A stretch of 64,000 nt of DNA from Gammaproteobacteria bacterium. Its GTDB lineage: Bacteria; Pseudomonadota; Gammaproteobacteria; Steroidobacterales; Woeseiaceae. Within the stretch, counting starts at the first letter, position 1, and each line of letters opens with the position of its first letter. The notes beneath the pieces are model-generated. The model made no database searches. It worked only from the letters and a program-made list of their open reading frames with translations, and was not told where the DNA came from. Both the position numbers and the translations under genes were made by a program. The DNA is taken from assembly GCA_013151645.1 (NCBI GenBank), contig JAADHU010000016.1:1-64000 (forward strand), given 5' to 3'. Shown here piece by piece: positions 45,830 to 55,267 of this stretch.

Positions 45830-46071
45830 GGGCGTCGCCTGCCTTGAAGTATCGTTGCATGCGGACCGAACACGATTCGAGGCTTGTACTCAGAGAGTCG
45901 GGCAGCCGTGTGCAACTGCCGGGATATGCGTACCACTACTTACTGGGTATGGCGCCGTCTTCGGAATGCCCGTATTGCCCGCTCTGGTACCAGCGGTGAT
46001 AATGGTACGTAAGTAACGCTTGCAAGAAAATGTTAAACAAGACGTTCGTTTTCGATTGGGAACTGGTAGCG
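45830..46071. other. intergenic region before ppk2
   Basis: About 240 bases with a weak hairpin (GGCAG/CTGCC near 45900-45920) lacking a T-run, and a GGTACC palindrome near 45990. No gene, clear promoter or terminator was identified. An in-frame ATG at 46030 would start ppk2 14 codons earlier. Confidence 0.3.
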
Positions 46072-47058
46072 ATGACAAGGAAGAGAACTAAAACCGATTC
46101 GGCTTCTGGCGTAGCGGCGGCAACTGTTTCACAAGGTTTGACGGACAAGGATGACGCAGAGCCCGCCACGTCGAAGAAAAAGCCGACTCGTCGACCATCG
46201 GCCGTCAGACCATCCCCTTCGTACGGGGAGTTACGCCATAGCCCCGAACAAATTAAGGATCTTTTTAGAAACGGTACTTACCCGTATAAGACCAAGATTC
46301 GGAAAGCGACCTATGAAAAACACAAGGAGGAGCTTCAGGTCGAATTGCTAAAAGTGCAGAGCTGGGTCAAGCAGACCGGGCAGCGAATTGTCGTACTGTT
46401 CGAAGGGCGGGACGCAGCCGGTAAGGGCGGTACGATCAAGCGTTTCATGGAGCACCTGAATCCGCGGGCGGCGCGCTCGGTGGCGCTGGAGAAGCCAACC
46501 GACAGAGAGCTGGGACAGTGGTATTTCCAGCGCTACATCAAGCACCTGCCAACGCGAGGCGAAATGGTGTTTTTCGACCGTTCCTGGTACAACAGGGCAG
46601 GCGTTGAGCGTGTCATGGGCTTTTGCAATTCATTGGAGTACCTGGAATTCATGCGCCAGGTACCGGACCTGGAGCGGATGATCACGCGCTCCGGCATTCG
46701 CTTGTTCAAGTACTGGTTTTCTGTCACAAAAGACGAGCAGGAGCGGAGGTTTATCTCGCGTGAGGGGGACCCCTTGAAGCAGTGGAAGCTCAGCCCGGTC
46801 GATCAGCAGTCGCGTGACAAATGGGCAGAATACACGCAGGCAAAAGAAGCGATGTTTTTCAATACCGACACAGCGGACGCTCCATGGACAATCATCAAGT
46901 CAGATGACAAAAAACGGGCACGGTTGAATTGTATGCAGCACTTTCTAGCCAGTCTTGAATACGATGGCAAGAATCCGACTACAGTGCATGGCCCGGATCC
47001 ATTGATCGTGGGCACACCATCGCAGGTCATCAAAAAGGACAGTCATCTCTGGGGTTGA
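46072..47058 (+). CDS. ppk2: polyphosphate kinase 2
   Basis: 328 residues from ATG 46072. A Lys/Ser-rich disordered N-terminus (to about 60) precedes the PPK2 domain: Walker A FEGRDAAGKGGTIKRF (about 110-124), Walker B/lid EMVFFDRSWYNRAGVERVMGF, SVTKDEQERRF and DDKKRARLN. Single-domain PPK2 enzymes transfer phosphate between polyphosphate and nucleoside di- or monophosphates; length and sequence suit the class I group. Cytosolic. It stands alone, convergent with the GNAT-like gene. Confidence 0.92.
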   Translation: MTRKRTKTDSASGVAAATVSQGLTDKDDAEPATSKKKPTRRPSAVRPSPSYGELRHSPEQIKDLFRNGTYPYKTKIRKATYEKHKEELQVELLKVQSWVKQTGQRIVVLFEGRDAAGKGGTIKRFMEHLNPRAARSVALEKPTDRELGQWYFQRYIKHLPTRGEMVFFDRSWYNRAGVERVMGFCNSLEYLEFMRQVPDLERMITRSGIRLFKYWFSVTKDEQERRFISREGDPLKQWKLSPVDQQSRDKWAEYTQAKEAMFFNTDTADAPWTIIKSDDKKRARLNCMQHFLASLEYDGKNPTTVHGPDPLIVGTPSQVIKKDSHLWG

Positions 47059-47077
47059 GAGGACGCATAGCCAGTCG

Positions 47078-48763
47078 CTATCGTTTGTCTTCGGATTGAC
47101 ACCTTGATCGTAAGGTCGCCAGAAAGTGGCTGTGTTCGCACAGCTGGCGAGCGTATGTCGCTTCCGTCAAGCCGCCTTTCGCACGCAGCAATGTACGCAT
47201 CGATCGTTTTTCCGCGGCCGGCCAGCTCGCGGGGCCGGTTGTCGCTACAATGGGCGCAAGTTGCCGGTACGCGCGCCTCTCATTGACTGACCAGTCGTTC
47301 ATCGATCGAATGCCAAGTTCACGGGCGACACGTTTGGCAACATGATCCGCGGATGCTTGTCTTGTTGCCGCCCGTGCTGCGGCGAGCTCCCGGGTCGCGA
47401 GCATCGAACTGGTTTCTATCCAGTGTTCCTTGAATAGCTCGCTCTTGCGCGCTCCGGGTAAGGTTAGATGCATATCGCAACTTGCCAGGCGGCGCAGTAC
47501 CGGGAGGTTGCATCGGTATGATCGGTTGCGACGAATGCGCCGCGCTTCACGTTGCGCGAGTTCGCGCACTGCAGTCCGTACCGGCCGATATCCGAGCCGA
47601 TAGTAGAACCAGAACGCGCCGCTTTGCAGCGCTTCGGCATTGTCGCCACCGAACTGAAAAGCATTCGCGATGAATCGTGTACAGCCGAAAAGGTGATGAT
47701 ATACACGCATCACCTGCACCCACAGGTATGCAGCCTCGCTGCCGCGGTATTCGTCGAAAATATTCACGCCGGTATTGACCTGGTGAAATACCGCACTGGC
47801 GCCGCCATAGCCGATGGGTGAGCCGTTGGACACAATCAGGTAACCCATCGTGCACTCAAGCGGATAGCGGTATTCCGGTCGCAAACCGAATACGGCGATC
47901 GATATTCCGTGGCCTGTATCCGCGACGTATACCTCCTGCGGATTGGCGTAGTTAAAGTGAAAGGTCTCGCGATGCCGAACGGCCAGGGAAGCCATCGCAA
48001 CATCGATGAGCCGTGTGCCCTTGCGTGTCGAAACCTGCTCAAGCCTTTCTAGCGGCCGCATGATTTCTGCTTTCGGTGCAACAACGTTCTTGCGCAGCCC
48101 GTCCTTACGCGGGCTGATTGCCGCGTGTGGTGCGATGTTGAGCGATTTGGAGTAAGGCGTGCTACCGAGATTCCAGGCCAGCGGCAATTCTGCGGCGTTG
48201 TACAATCGTGTCCATACAGAAACCCAACGCGCCTTTCGTAGCTGAGCTAGCAGCCAGTCAAAATTTCCGCCACCCCGGGTACCTGCAGCCAATTCGATCC
48301 ACTCCTGGCTGCTGACGAGTCCGCTGTCAAAGTAATCCGTTTCCGGCGGCAGCAACAGGTGTTCCAGCAATTCATCCAGCCCGGCCGTATCGTCCAGTTC
48401 ATCCCAGTCGATCGCGACGGTACCCGGCGTTTTGCCGGCGAGCCAACACGCCATTTCAAAGGAAAACGGATAGTGCATCGGAGTACCGGCGATGCCCGTA
48501 TCCCAGAGTTTTGTGCGTTCACCTACGGACAGCTTTCTGATGCGTCTCTCGAAGTCCAGGAGCAGCGCGTGTGCGGCACGATAGTGAGCGGCGGTGTCGG
48601 GAAACGCCCGCAAGAAGCAAAGTGTACTGTGCAGTTTCTGCACTTCACGGCTGGACCGCAGTTCGATATCGGGGATCTGGCGGAGCAGTTGCAGTTTTTC
48701 GAGTGAATCATCGGTCCTGAACGAGGCCCGAAGTCTGCACAGCCGTTTGATTTCCGGCTTCAC
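47078..48763 (-). CDS. uncharacterised protein with GNAT-like domain
   Basis: 561 residues from the GTG at 48763, which overlaps the upstream stop as GTGA and has GGAG five bases before; a start at 48823 would overlap the DUF2452 gene by 64 bases. The region about 315-400 (YLIVSNGSPIGYGGASAVF, VNIFDEYRGSEAAYLWVQV, ALQSGAFWFYYRLGYRP) reads like an acetyltransferase fold with the bulge and final GYRP strand. The N- and C-terminal portions are helical and Arg-rich with no known motif. Function unknown; coupled to the DUF2452 gene. Confidence 0.6.
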   Translation of the reverse strand: MKPEIKRLCRLRASFRTDDSLEKLQLLRQIPDIELRSSREVQKLHSTLCFLRAFPDTAAHYRAAHALLLDFERRIRKLSVGERTKLWDTGIAGTPMHYPFSFEMACWLAGKTPGTVAIDWDELDDTAGLDELLEHLLLPPETDYFDSGLVSSQEWIELAAGTRGGGNFDWLLAQLRKARWVSVWTRLYNAAELPLAWNLGSTPYSKSLNIAPHAAISPRKDGLRKNVVAPKAEIMRPLERLEQVSTRKGTRLIDVAMASLAVRHRETFHFNYANPQEVYVADTGHGISIAVFGLRPEYRYPLECTMGYLIVSNGSPIGYGGASAVFHQVNTGVNIFDEYRGSEAAYLWVQVMRVYHHLFGCTRFIANAFQFGGDNAEALQSGAFWFYYRLGYRPVRTAVRELAQREARRIRRNRSYRCNLPVLRRLASCDMHLTLPGARKSELFKEHWIETSSMLATRELAAARAATRQASADHVAKRVARELGIRSMNDWSVNERRAYRQLAPIVATTGPASWPAAEKRSMRTLLRAKGGLTEATYARQLCEHSHFLATLRSRCQSEDKR

Positions 48764-49356
48764 TTTTTCTCCGTATGCTGTTGCAGTAAAGGATGACGGG
48801 GCAGTGCTTGCAACCAGTCGCACGCCGGTGTCGATAGCTGTCCACCCATCGTCATGGATGTTCGAAGCGATCGTGACAGGGCGCTGGCAAAAAGGCGTTG
48901 ATAGTACGGAAACTCGGCCACGTAAGTTGGCAACAGGTTTTCCAGGGGCAAGTCGGACTGCAATTTCTCAACGAAGGCTTCGTGAAAGACCGTTATAGCG
49001 GCCACCGTGGACGGTCGGTCCGCCAACTCGTTCGACGGGCTGATGGTCCAGGTCATGTCCGGGTGTAACTCGCATTTGCCGACATAAGCCTGCCGTCTCG
49101 TGTTAGTCCATTCTATCGGTGCAATGAGGCTTAGTGACCATTCCGTTTCCAGTCGATACAGGTAATACACCTGACCGACTACCGGTTTGAACTTGAAGGT
49201 CGCGGACAGAACCAGTATTGAAGTGAAATAGTCGGCCAGCAGCTGCGCGGCTGGCTTGGCCACAGTCCCTCTGGGGCGGCTCTGATCCCAGTCCGCCAGC
49301 AGCCCGATAACGCCCTTGCCCTGCGGGTTCGGTGGAGAATACTCGGTGATCTTCAC
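48760..49356 (-). CDS. DUF2452 family protein
   Basis: 198 residues from GTG 49356 (VKITEYSPP); another GTG at 49380 is possible but has its GGAG only one base away. The sequence NPQGKGVIGLLADWDQSRP, DYFTSILVLSATFKFKPVVG and YYLYRLETEWSLSLIAPIEW fits the DUF2452 family found mainly in gammaproteobacteria. No catalytic motif or membrane segment is visible. Cytosolic. The stop overlaps the next gene's GTG, so the two products may act together. Confidence 0.7.
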   Translation of the reverse strand: MKITEYSPPNPQGKGVIGLLADWDQSRPRGTVAKPAAQLLADYFTSILVLSATFKFKPVVGQVYYLYRLETEWSLSLIAPIEWTNTRRQAYVGKCELHPDMTWTISPSNELADRPSTVAAITVFHEAFVEKLQSDLPLENLLPTYVAEFPYYQRLFASALSRSLRTSMTMGGQLSTPACDWLQALPRHPLLQQHTEKK

Positions 49357-49423
49357 GGCTTTCTCTTGTCGGGCCGCCACACTCCGGACGGCCCGCCAAT
49401 CGTTACGATGCGGAGACGGCTGA

Positions 49424-50239
49424 CTAGCCTCCGGGTTTGCGCAGCTTTAACAGGAAGCGGGTTGTCTTGCCGCGGACTCCCTCGGCGAATACGGCCTCTG
49501 TCATATCGTCATCGTGCATGCTCAAGATACCGCTATCGCCTTCCACAACGAAACCAGCTGCTTCCGCAATGCGTATGGCATCAGCCTTCTGAACCCGATG
49601 CAGCGCCTTGTTGTCGTTCCCCTCGGCTCCCGCGTGATCGATGATGCCGAAAACACCACCTGGCTTCAGTGCCGCATAAATGGTGGTCAGGAACCCGGTT
49701 GCGCCCTCGTCACCGCCGTTATTGTAGATATCGTGAAAGTTCAGTGCCGTCATGCCAGCGTCGAACGGGCCATCCGCCGCCGAAATCTCGGCAAGTTCCT
49801 TGTCCAGGCGCGACACATTCGCCAGACGGTCTCCAGCAAGCCTCTCGTTCAGTGCCTTGTCATTGGCGCCGTCTCGCATCGCCAGAATGAACGCCGGGTT
49901 CTGCGCGGCAACGTGGCCATCCGGACCGACCGCCAGCGACAAGACTTCGGTGTAGTAGCCACCGGCCGCGAATATGTCGATGACGTTCATTCCCGGCTCT
50001 ATGCCGAGAAACGCGATGACCTCGGCGGGTTTTCTACCAGCGTCCCGCGCGCGATCCGCTTCGGCTCTGGAATCGCTGGCGAGCAAGCTAGCCAGATCGT
50101 CAGCTACGGGAGCTTCCGTCACCGTCGGAGCTTCTTCCTGAACGGCTTGTTCGGGTTCCGATCCGCCACTACAAGCCGCAAAAGTCAAAGCAGCCAGTAA
50201 CAATAGGAAATGTCGCATCCTGTATAAATTCGTATTCAC
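49424..50239 (-). CDS. exported methyltransferase-like lipoprotein
   Basis: 271 residues from GTG 50239, with GGAGG five bases before; an ATG at 50218 is an alternative. The signal sequence ends LLLLAALTFAACSG, giving a probable lipid-modified Cys. After an acidic linker comes a Rossmann methyltransferase-like domain: GMNVIDIFAAGGYYTEVLS, DAGMTALNFHDIYNNGG and YAALKPGGVFGIIDHAG. Predicted periplasmic methyltransferases of the COG4798 type have this form. As SAM is not known in the periplasm, catalysis is doubtful and a binding role is possible. Confidence 0.8.
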   Translation of the reverse strand: MNTNLYRMRHFLLLLAALTFAACSGGSEPEQAVQEEAPTVTEAPVADDLASLLASDSRAEADRARDAGRKPAEVIAFLGIEPGMNVIDIFAAGGYYTEVLSLAVGPDGHVAAQNPAFILAMRDGANDKALNERLAGDRLANVSRLDKELAEISAADGPFDAGMTALNFHDIYNNGGDEGATGFLTTIYAALKPGGVFGIIDHAGAEGNDNKALHRVQKADAIRIAEAAGFVVEGDSGILSMHDDDMTEAVFAEGVRGKTTRFLLKLRKPGG

Positions 50240-50376
50240 ATGGGCCTCCAGATAATCTCAAAAATCAATTTTTGTAGTAAGCTCATAGCGTACTGCAAAA
50301 AACCGCTTAGGTGTGTGCACTTTGAAATCATCGAGCGTAGTGACCGGGCAAAGCAGCGGGATCTTGTCCCGCAACC
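50240..50376. other. upstream region of cbpA
   Basis: Divergent gap between the exported methyltransferase-like gene and cbpA. It contains the hairpin GCGGGA-TCTTG-TCCCGC at 50356-50372 just ahead of the heat-shock-type promoter. No gene is present. Confidence 0.35.
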
Positions 50377-50404
50377 GTTGAAAAACGACCGATTTGCCTC
50401 ATCT
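50377..50404 (+). promoter_or_regulatory. sigma32-type heat-shock promoter of cbpA-cbpM-trxC
   Basis: GTTGAAA (50377-50383), 13 bases, then CCTCATCT (50397-50404) matches CTTGAAA-N11-16-CCCCATNT with one mismatch in each element. The start would lie near 50411, about 32 bases before the GTG of cbpA. Confidence 0.6.
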
Positions 50405-50442
50405 AGACAGGCTTAAGCGTAACGAGAAGGCCGGTTAATTCC

Positions 50443-51396
50443 GTGGACTACAAAGACTACTACCAGCCACTGGGTGTCGAACGAGACGCGAGCCAGGACG
50501 AGATAAAGCGGGCCTACCGCAAGCTGGCGCGCAAATATCACCCCGACGTTAGCAAGGAGCCTGATGCGGAGGCGCGCTTCAAAGAGCTGGGTGAGGCCTA
50601 TGCCGTCCTGAAAGACCCGGAAAAACGTGCCGCGTACGATGAGCTGGGTGCCGGTTGGAAAGGTGGTCAGGAGTTTCGGCCACCGCCCGACTGGGACGCC
50701 GGTTTTGAATACAGTGGCAGCGGTTTTGATGGCGCCGACGCGGCGGCATACAGTGATTTTTTCGAATCGTTGTTCGGTCGGGGCGGGACGGGTCCACGAT
50801 TCGATGCCGGCGCCCGACACGGCTACCGGGCTCGCGGCGAAGATCACCACGCCAAGGTGCTGATCGATCTGGAAGATGCCTATCACGGAGCGACTCGCAG
50901 TATCAGCTTGCGAGCGCCGGAACTGGACGAGACCGGCCACGTCAGCGTCAAAGACCGTACGCTGCACGTCAAAATTCCGAAGGGCGTCAAACAGGGGCAA
51001 AAGATCCGTCTGTCCGGACAGGGTTCGCCCGGTCAGGGTGACGGAAAGGCGGGCGATCTCTATCTCGAAATAGAATTCAGGCCCCATCGCTTGTACCGGG
51101 CAGAAGGTAAAGACGTCTACATGGAATTGCCGTTAACGCCCTGGGAGGCAGCGCTGGGAGCAACGATTAAAGTACCTACGCCTGCCGGTCCGGTTGATTT
51201 GAAGATACCGGCCGGGGCAGGTAACGGGCAGAAGCTGCGGCTAAAAGGTCGTGGTATTCCGAGCAAGGACCCAGGTGATTTCTACGTGATTATTACGCTT
51301 TCCGTGCCACCGGCGAACAGCGACAAGGCCAGGGATTTTTACAAGAAGATGCGCGAGGATTTGCCCTACAATCCTCGTAGTCACCTGGAGGTCTAG
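50443..51396 (+). CDS. cbpA: curved-DNA-binding co-chaperone CbpA
   Basis: 317 residues, GTG start. The J domain (1-70) carries HPD at 33-35. A Gly/Asp/Phe-rich linker follows (about 75-135), then two DnaJ C-terminal beta domains ([24 protein letters not shown]-like [14 protein letters not shown] and [16 protein letters not shown]), without the zinc finger, as in CbpA rather than DnaJ. CbpA stimulates DnaK and can bind DNA. The next gene encodes its modulator CbpM, supporting this identity. Confidence 0.93.
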   Translation: MDYKDYYQPLGVERDASQDEIKRAYRKLARKYHPDVSKEPDAEARFKELGEAYAVLKDPEKRAAYDELGAGWKGGQEFRPPPDWDAGFEYSGSGFDGADAAAYSDFFESLFGRGGTGPRFDAGARHGYRARGEDHHAKVLIDLEDAYHGATRSISLRAPELDETGHVSVKDRTLHVKIPKGVKQGQKIRLSGQGSPGQGDGKAGDLYLEIEFRPHRLYRAEGKDVYMELPLTPWEAALGATIKVPTPAGPVDLKIPAGAGNGQKLRLKGRGIPSKDPGDFYVIITLSVPPANSDKARDFYKKMREDLPYNPRSHLEV

Positions 51397-51402
51397 GCGG
51401 TC

Positions 51403-51714
51403 ATGACGAAAAAGATACTGACCGGAACACTGCTTGACGATCAGTTGCACCTGTCGTTGATCGAGATTTGTGAGGCTTGCGCAAGCCGCACAGAATGGGT
51501 CATCGAACTGGTCGAAGAAGGAATTCTGGAGCCGCTCGGTAACCAACGAGATCAGTGGCGCTTTCCCGGGGAAAGTCTTGCGCGCGCCAACGCCGCCAGG
51601 CGACTGCAACACGATCTGGGCCTGAATCTTGCCGGCGTCGCACTGGTGCTTGACCTGTTGGAAGAGATTGAAACACTGCGTGCCCGGCTGCGCAGTCAGG
51701 AGCTACCATCATGA
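51403..51714 (+). CDS. cbpM: CbpA modulator CbpM
   Basis: 103 residues, ATG shortly after cbpA with a GGAGG-type ribosome site. The sequence has MerR-like helices (LSLIEICEACASRTEWVIELVEEGILEPLG) and a C-terminal coiled coil (LNLAGVALVLDLLEEIETLRARL), as in CbpM, which binds the J domain of CbpA and blocks its activity. It overlaps trxC by four bases. Confidence 0.88.
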   Translation: MTKKILTGTLLDDQLHLSLIEICEACASRTEWVIELVEEGILEPLGNQRDQWRFPGESLARANAARRLQHDLGLNLAGVALVLDLLEEIETLRARLRSQELPS

Positions 51715-52145
51715 GTGATTCTTCGCATATCGTTTGTCCGCATTGCGGTGCCGTCAACCGAATTCCGGCGAACCGCCTCGGCGAGGCTCCCAAGTGCGGA
51801 AAATGCAGTGAACCCCTGTTTTCGGGTCAACCGGTGACGTTGGACAACAACAGTTTTCAGAAGCACGTCAGTCGCAATGATATTCCGCTTCTGGTGGATT
51901 TCTGGGCACCCTGGTGCGGGCCATGCAAGATGATGGCCCCTGCTTTCGAGCAGGCTGCAAAAGAACTCGAGCCTCGCATGCGCCTGGCAAAACTGAATAC
52001 CGAAGACGCACCTGCCATCGCGGCACAGTTTCGAATTCAAAGCATTCCTACGCTGGCGTTGTTCCGCGGCGGAAAAGAAATCGCTCGCCAGCCCGGAGCG
52101 ATGGGAGCGGCTGATATTGTGCGTTGGGCAAGCAGTAACGTCTGA
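51711..52145 (+). CDS. trxC: thioredoxin 2
   Basis: 144 residues with an N-terminal zinc-binding domain, two CxxC pairs (C9/C12 and C29/C32), and a thioredoxin domain with active site WAPWCGPC (C69, C72). This is the TrxC layout, a cytosolic, oxidative-stress-linked reductase reduced by thioredoxin reductase. Coupling to cbpA-cbpM under a heat-shock-type promoter suggests a shared protein-folding stress response. Confidence 0.95.
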   Translation: MSDSSHIVCPHCGAVNRIPANRLGEAPKCGKCSEPLFSGQPVTLDNNSFQKHVSRNDIPLLVDFWAPWCGPCKMMAPAFEQAAKELEPRMRLAKLNTEDAPAIAAQFRIQSIPTLALFRGGKEIARQPGAMGAADIVRWASSNV

Positions 52146-52160
52146 GCGTGCTGCCGCGCG

Positions 52161-53450
52161 CTATTTGAGCGCTCTTCGTCGGCGCCAGGCTGATAAAACG
52201 ACTACCGCCAACAGGATGAATACATAGACGCTGGCCATCCAGACCAGGTCAGAGCGCGAGTTGCTCCAGAGGTAGACGATCATTGTGGCAATGGTGGTCA
52301 GCATCAATGCGATACCGGCAATAACAATCGCCGGCCGGGCTCCTGTTTGTTGCCGCAGGCGAAAATTGGCGAAAGAGACCGCAACGGAAACCAGCAGGAA
52401 CGTCATGCTTGAAAATGCCGCGATCAATTCGAGGCCTCCAAGACTGGTCAGGCCAATCGCGAGAACGGAGATTACGACGACAGCGATCCAGGGGACGTCG
52501 ACTCTGCTGCGGAATGAGAATGCCGTGGGAGCAGCATCGTCACTGGCCATTTCAGCCATCATTCGAGAGGAGCCAAACAGCGTCGCGTTTATTGCCGAGG
52601 AGGTGGCCAGCAGCGCGGCCACCGAAACCAGAATGCGACCAGTATTGCCGAGTGACGGTTCGACAGCGACAGCCAGAGCATATTCCTCCGCTGCAATGAG
52701 TTGCTCGACGGGGATTCCTCCGATAGCGACGATCGACAATCCTACATAGATAAAAGCGACGATAGCAATCGAGCCGTAAATACCCCTTGGAATGTTTCGC
52801 CCGGCATTGACCGTTTCACGCACGGCGTTGGTAATCAGTTGAAAACCCTCGTAGGCGACAAAAATTAATGCGGCCGCCATAAATACCGACGCCGGTCCCT
52901 GGTCAAAGACGGGCGTGAGATTTTCTTTTTCGACGCTCGGTAGCGCGGCCAGCGCCAGCAACCCCAGAATTGCGATCTTTATGTAGACAATCAAGTCTTC
53001 CATTTGCCCGGATGTTTTTGTGCCGTTAAGATTGATGATCATGAACGCGAGCAAGATACCCACGGACAAAACCTGCCGTGTTAGCGTGTGGTTCGGGTCG
53101 CCAAACAACTCTGCGCCGTAGGCACCAAAGGTGAATGCGTACAGCGCGAGGGTACCGATATAGCCGAATATGACAGTCCAGCCCATCGCCATTGCTGCAC
53201 CACGCTGATTGGGAAACGCATGTTCGAGGTAGGTAAAGCTGGCGCCGTCCCCCCGGAACGCGAGGGCGAGTTTCACGTAAGAATATCCGGCGACCAGTGC
53301 AACCAGGCCACCCAGAGCGAAAGCGACCGGTGTTGCGTGTCCGGTGATGCTGGCGGCGAGACCCATCACCGAAAATATGCCGCCGCCAATCATGCCACCG
53401 ACACCGATCGCAATAAGCTCTTTCAGACCAAACGATTGAGTCGAATTCAC
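52161..53450 (-). CDS. APC-family amino-acid permease
   Basis: 429 residues, GTG start behind GGAG. About 12 membrane helices are seen. The unwound helix 1 motif IGVGGMIGGGIFSVMG and LALAFRGDGASFTYLEHAFP are typical of the amino acid-polyamine-organocation family. It imports or exchanges amino acids or related amines across the inner membrane. The substrate is not clear. It is separated from modC by 30 bases and convergent with trxC. Confidence 0.88.
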   Translation of the reverse strand: MNSTQSFGLKELIAIGVGGMIGGGIFSVMGLAASITGHATPVAFALGGLVALVAGYSYVKLALAFRGDGASFTYLEHAFPNQRGAAMAMGWTVIFGYIGTLALYAFTFGAYGAELFGDPNHTLTRQVLSVGILLAFMIINLNGTKTSGQMEDLIVYIKIAILGLLALAALPSVEKENLTPVFDQGPASVFMAAALIFVAYEGFQLITNAVRETVNAGRNIPRGIYGSIAIVAFIYVGLSIVAIGGIPVEQLIAAEEYALAVAVEPSLGNTGRILVSVAALLATSSAINATLFGSSRMMAEMASDDAAPTAFSFRSRVDVPWIAVVVISVLAIGLTSLGGLELIAAFSSMTFLLVSVAVSFANFRLRQQTGARPAIVIAGIALMLTTIATMIVYLWSNSRSDLVWMASVYVFILLAVVVLSAWRRRRALK

Positions 53451-53480
53451 GCCGTATTCTCCATTATCATCCGGGGGTGA

Positions 53481-54578
53481 TCAGTTGCGTATGGCGACGG
53501 CCTTGATCTGCGCCAGCAACTCGTCTCCCGGTCGCAGCGCCAGTTTGTCGCAGGAACGTCGCGTAATCCTTGCCAGCATGCGATCCGATCCCAGCCGCAG
53601 TCGTAACAATAACATCGGTCCGGACGCGGGCTGAATTTCCTCAATGACCGCCGGCAGTATGTTGAGCATTGTGCTGCTGTCGGGACGCTGGCGACACAAG
53701 CTGATATCACTGGCTCTGATGCGGAGTCGTCGTTCATCACCGATTTGCCCGATACAACCCGGGACTAATAGCTCGCCGCCGGAAAAAGCAAGATGAGTCA
53801 GATCGTAGGTTTTGTCGACGTGTTTGATTGAGCCGAGAATCACCGATCCCGCTTCTTCATCAGACAACGTTGGTACGTCCAGCCGTACCAGTACGGCTTG
53901 CAGCTCACCTTCGGCGACGACGTTGCCGTTTTGCAACACGAGTAGATGGTCGCAAAGCCGGCAAATTTCCTCGATATGATGACTGACGTAAATAATCGGA
54001 ATTTTCAGTTCGTTATGCAGGCGATCAAGAAACGGGAGTATTTCGTTCTTGCGCGCGCTGTCCAGTGCCGCAAGGGGTTCGTCCATGAGCAGCAGGCGAG
54101 GGGAGCGAAGCAGAGCCCTGGCAATGGCGACACGTTGGGCTTCGCCACCGGACAAATCGGCGGGTGAACGGTCGAGTAAGTGCTGCAGATCGAACAATTC
54201 AACGGCTTGATTGAACGCGACTCTATCAATCTTCATCGTCGTGCGTTGTTGTCCGTATTCGAGGTTGCGGCGTACGTTCAAGTGCCGGAACAGGCGTGGC
54301 TCCTGGAATACGTAGCCAATTTCCTGCTCATGAATCGGTCGGGATATGTTCCTGGATCGGTCCAGCCAGACGTCGTCACCGATCGCCAGTCTACCTGTCC
54401 CCCTCGTTTCCAGTCCGGCGATACAGCGCAACAATGTCGTTTTCCCTGATCCCGACTCACCGAATATTCCGGTGATGCCGTGCATCGGTATATCGACGTC
54501 AATATCCAATGCAAAAGTACCCAGTCGCAGCGCGTAACGTATGTCGACAGTCGGGTTGCTGTTGGTGACAGCGTTCAT
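53481..54578 (-). CDS. modC: molybdate ABC transporter ATP-binding protein
   Basis: 365 residues. Walker A GESGSGKTTLL, signature LSGGEAQRVAIARALL, Walker B LLLMDEPLAALD and the H-loop VSHHIEE are intact. The C-terminal TOBE domain (about 295-360: AVIEEIQPASGPMLLLRLRL) binds oxyanion. It powers ModB. ATGA overlap with modB supports the assignment. Confidence 0.92.
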   Translation of the reverse strand: MNAVTNSNPTVDIRYALRLGTFALDIDVDIPMHGITGIFGESGSGKTTLLRCIAGLETRGTGRLAIGDDVWLDRSRNISRPIHEQEIGYVFQEPRLFRHLNVRRNLEYGQQRTTMKIDRVAFNQAVELFDLQHLLDRSPADLSGGEAQRVAIARALLRSPRLLLMDEPLAALDSARKNEILPFLDRLHNELKIPIIYVSHHIEEICRLCDHLLVLQNGNVVAEGELQAVLVRLDVPTLSDEEAGSVILGSIKHVDKTYDLTHLAFSGGELLVPGCIGQIGDERRLRIRASDISLCRQRPDSSTMLNILPAVIEEIQPASGPMLLLRLRLGSDRMLARITRRSCDKLALRPGDELLAQIKAVAIRN

Positions 54579-55267
54579 GGTTGTTGCCAGCGACGATTGA
54601 TGACAAACATCAGCAGCAATACCGAGAAAGCGAATAGCAACAGGATGGCGGACAGCCGGTGCGCGACGCCGTAGTTCAGCGATTCAACCTGATCATAGAT
54701 GGCAATGGATATCGTGCGTGTCTCTCCGGGGATATTGCCGCCGACCATCAGGACGACGCCGAATTCACCGAGTGTATGCGCGAAAGCCAGTACCACGGCG
54801 TTGAGAAACCCCCGTGACGATTGCGGTACGGCGACGGTGAAAAAAGCGTCGATGCGACTGGCGCCAAGCGTCCAGGCCGCCTCGAGATTGCGCTTATCAA
54901 GCGACTCGAATGCATTTTGCAGCGGTTGCACCGCGAATGGCAGGCTGTACAGGCACGACGCTATCACGAGCCCCGCAAACGAAAAAGTCAAAGTCTCCCC
55001 GGTGAGTTCCACCCACCAGCGACCGATGGCACCGTATGGACCCATTACGACCAGCAAATAGAAGCCCATTACGGTTGGCGGCAAGACAATGGGTAACGCC
55101 ACGATGGCTTCGAGTGGCGACTTCCAGCGAGACGCGGTGCGCGAAAGCCACCAGGCCAGCGGTGTGCCGATGAGGACCAACAGTACCGTGGTAACGGCGG
55201 CCAGGCGCACTGACAACCAGAGCGGTCCGGCACCGGGAAAACTGAACAATCCGATCTCTGACATCAA
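54575..55267 (-). CDS. modB: molybdate ABC transporter permease
   Basis: 230 residues with about five helices and the permease loop EAAWTLGASRIDAFFTVAVP facing the ATPase. Sequence ALPIVLPPTVMGFYLLVVMGPYG and HTLGEFGVVLMVGGNIPG is typical of ModB. Overlaps modA and modC by four bases each. Confidence 0.92.
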   Translation of the reverse strand: MMSEIGLFSFPGAGPLWLSVRLAAVTTVLLVLIGTPLAWWLSRTASRWKSPLEAIVALPIVLPPTVMGFYLLVVMGPYGAIGRWWVELTGETLTFSFAGLVIASCLYSLPFAVQPLQNAFESLDKRNLEAAWTLGASRIDAFFTVAVPQSSRGFLNAVVLAFAHTLGEFGVVLMVGGNIPGETRTISIAIYDQVESLNYGVAHRLSAILLLFAFSVLLLMFVINRRWQQP

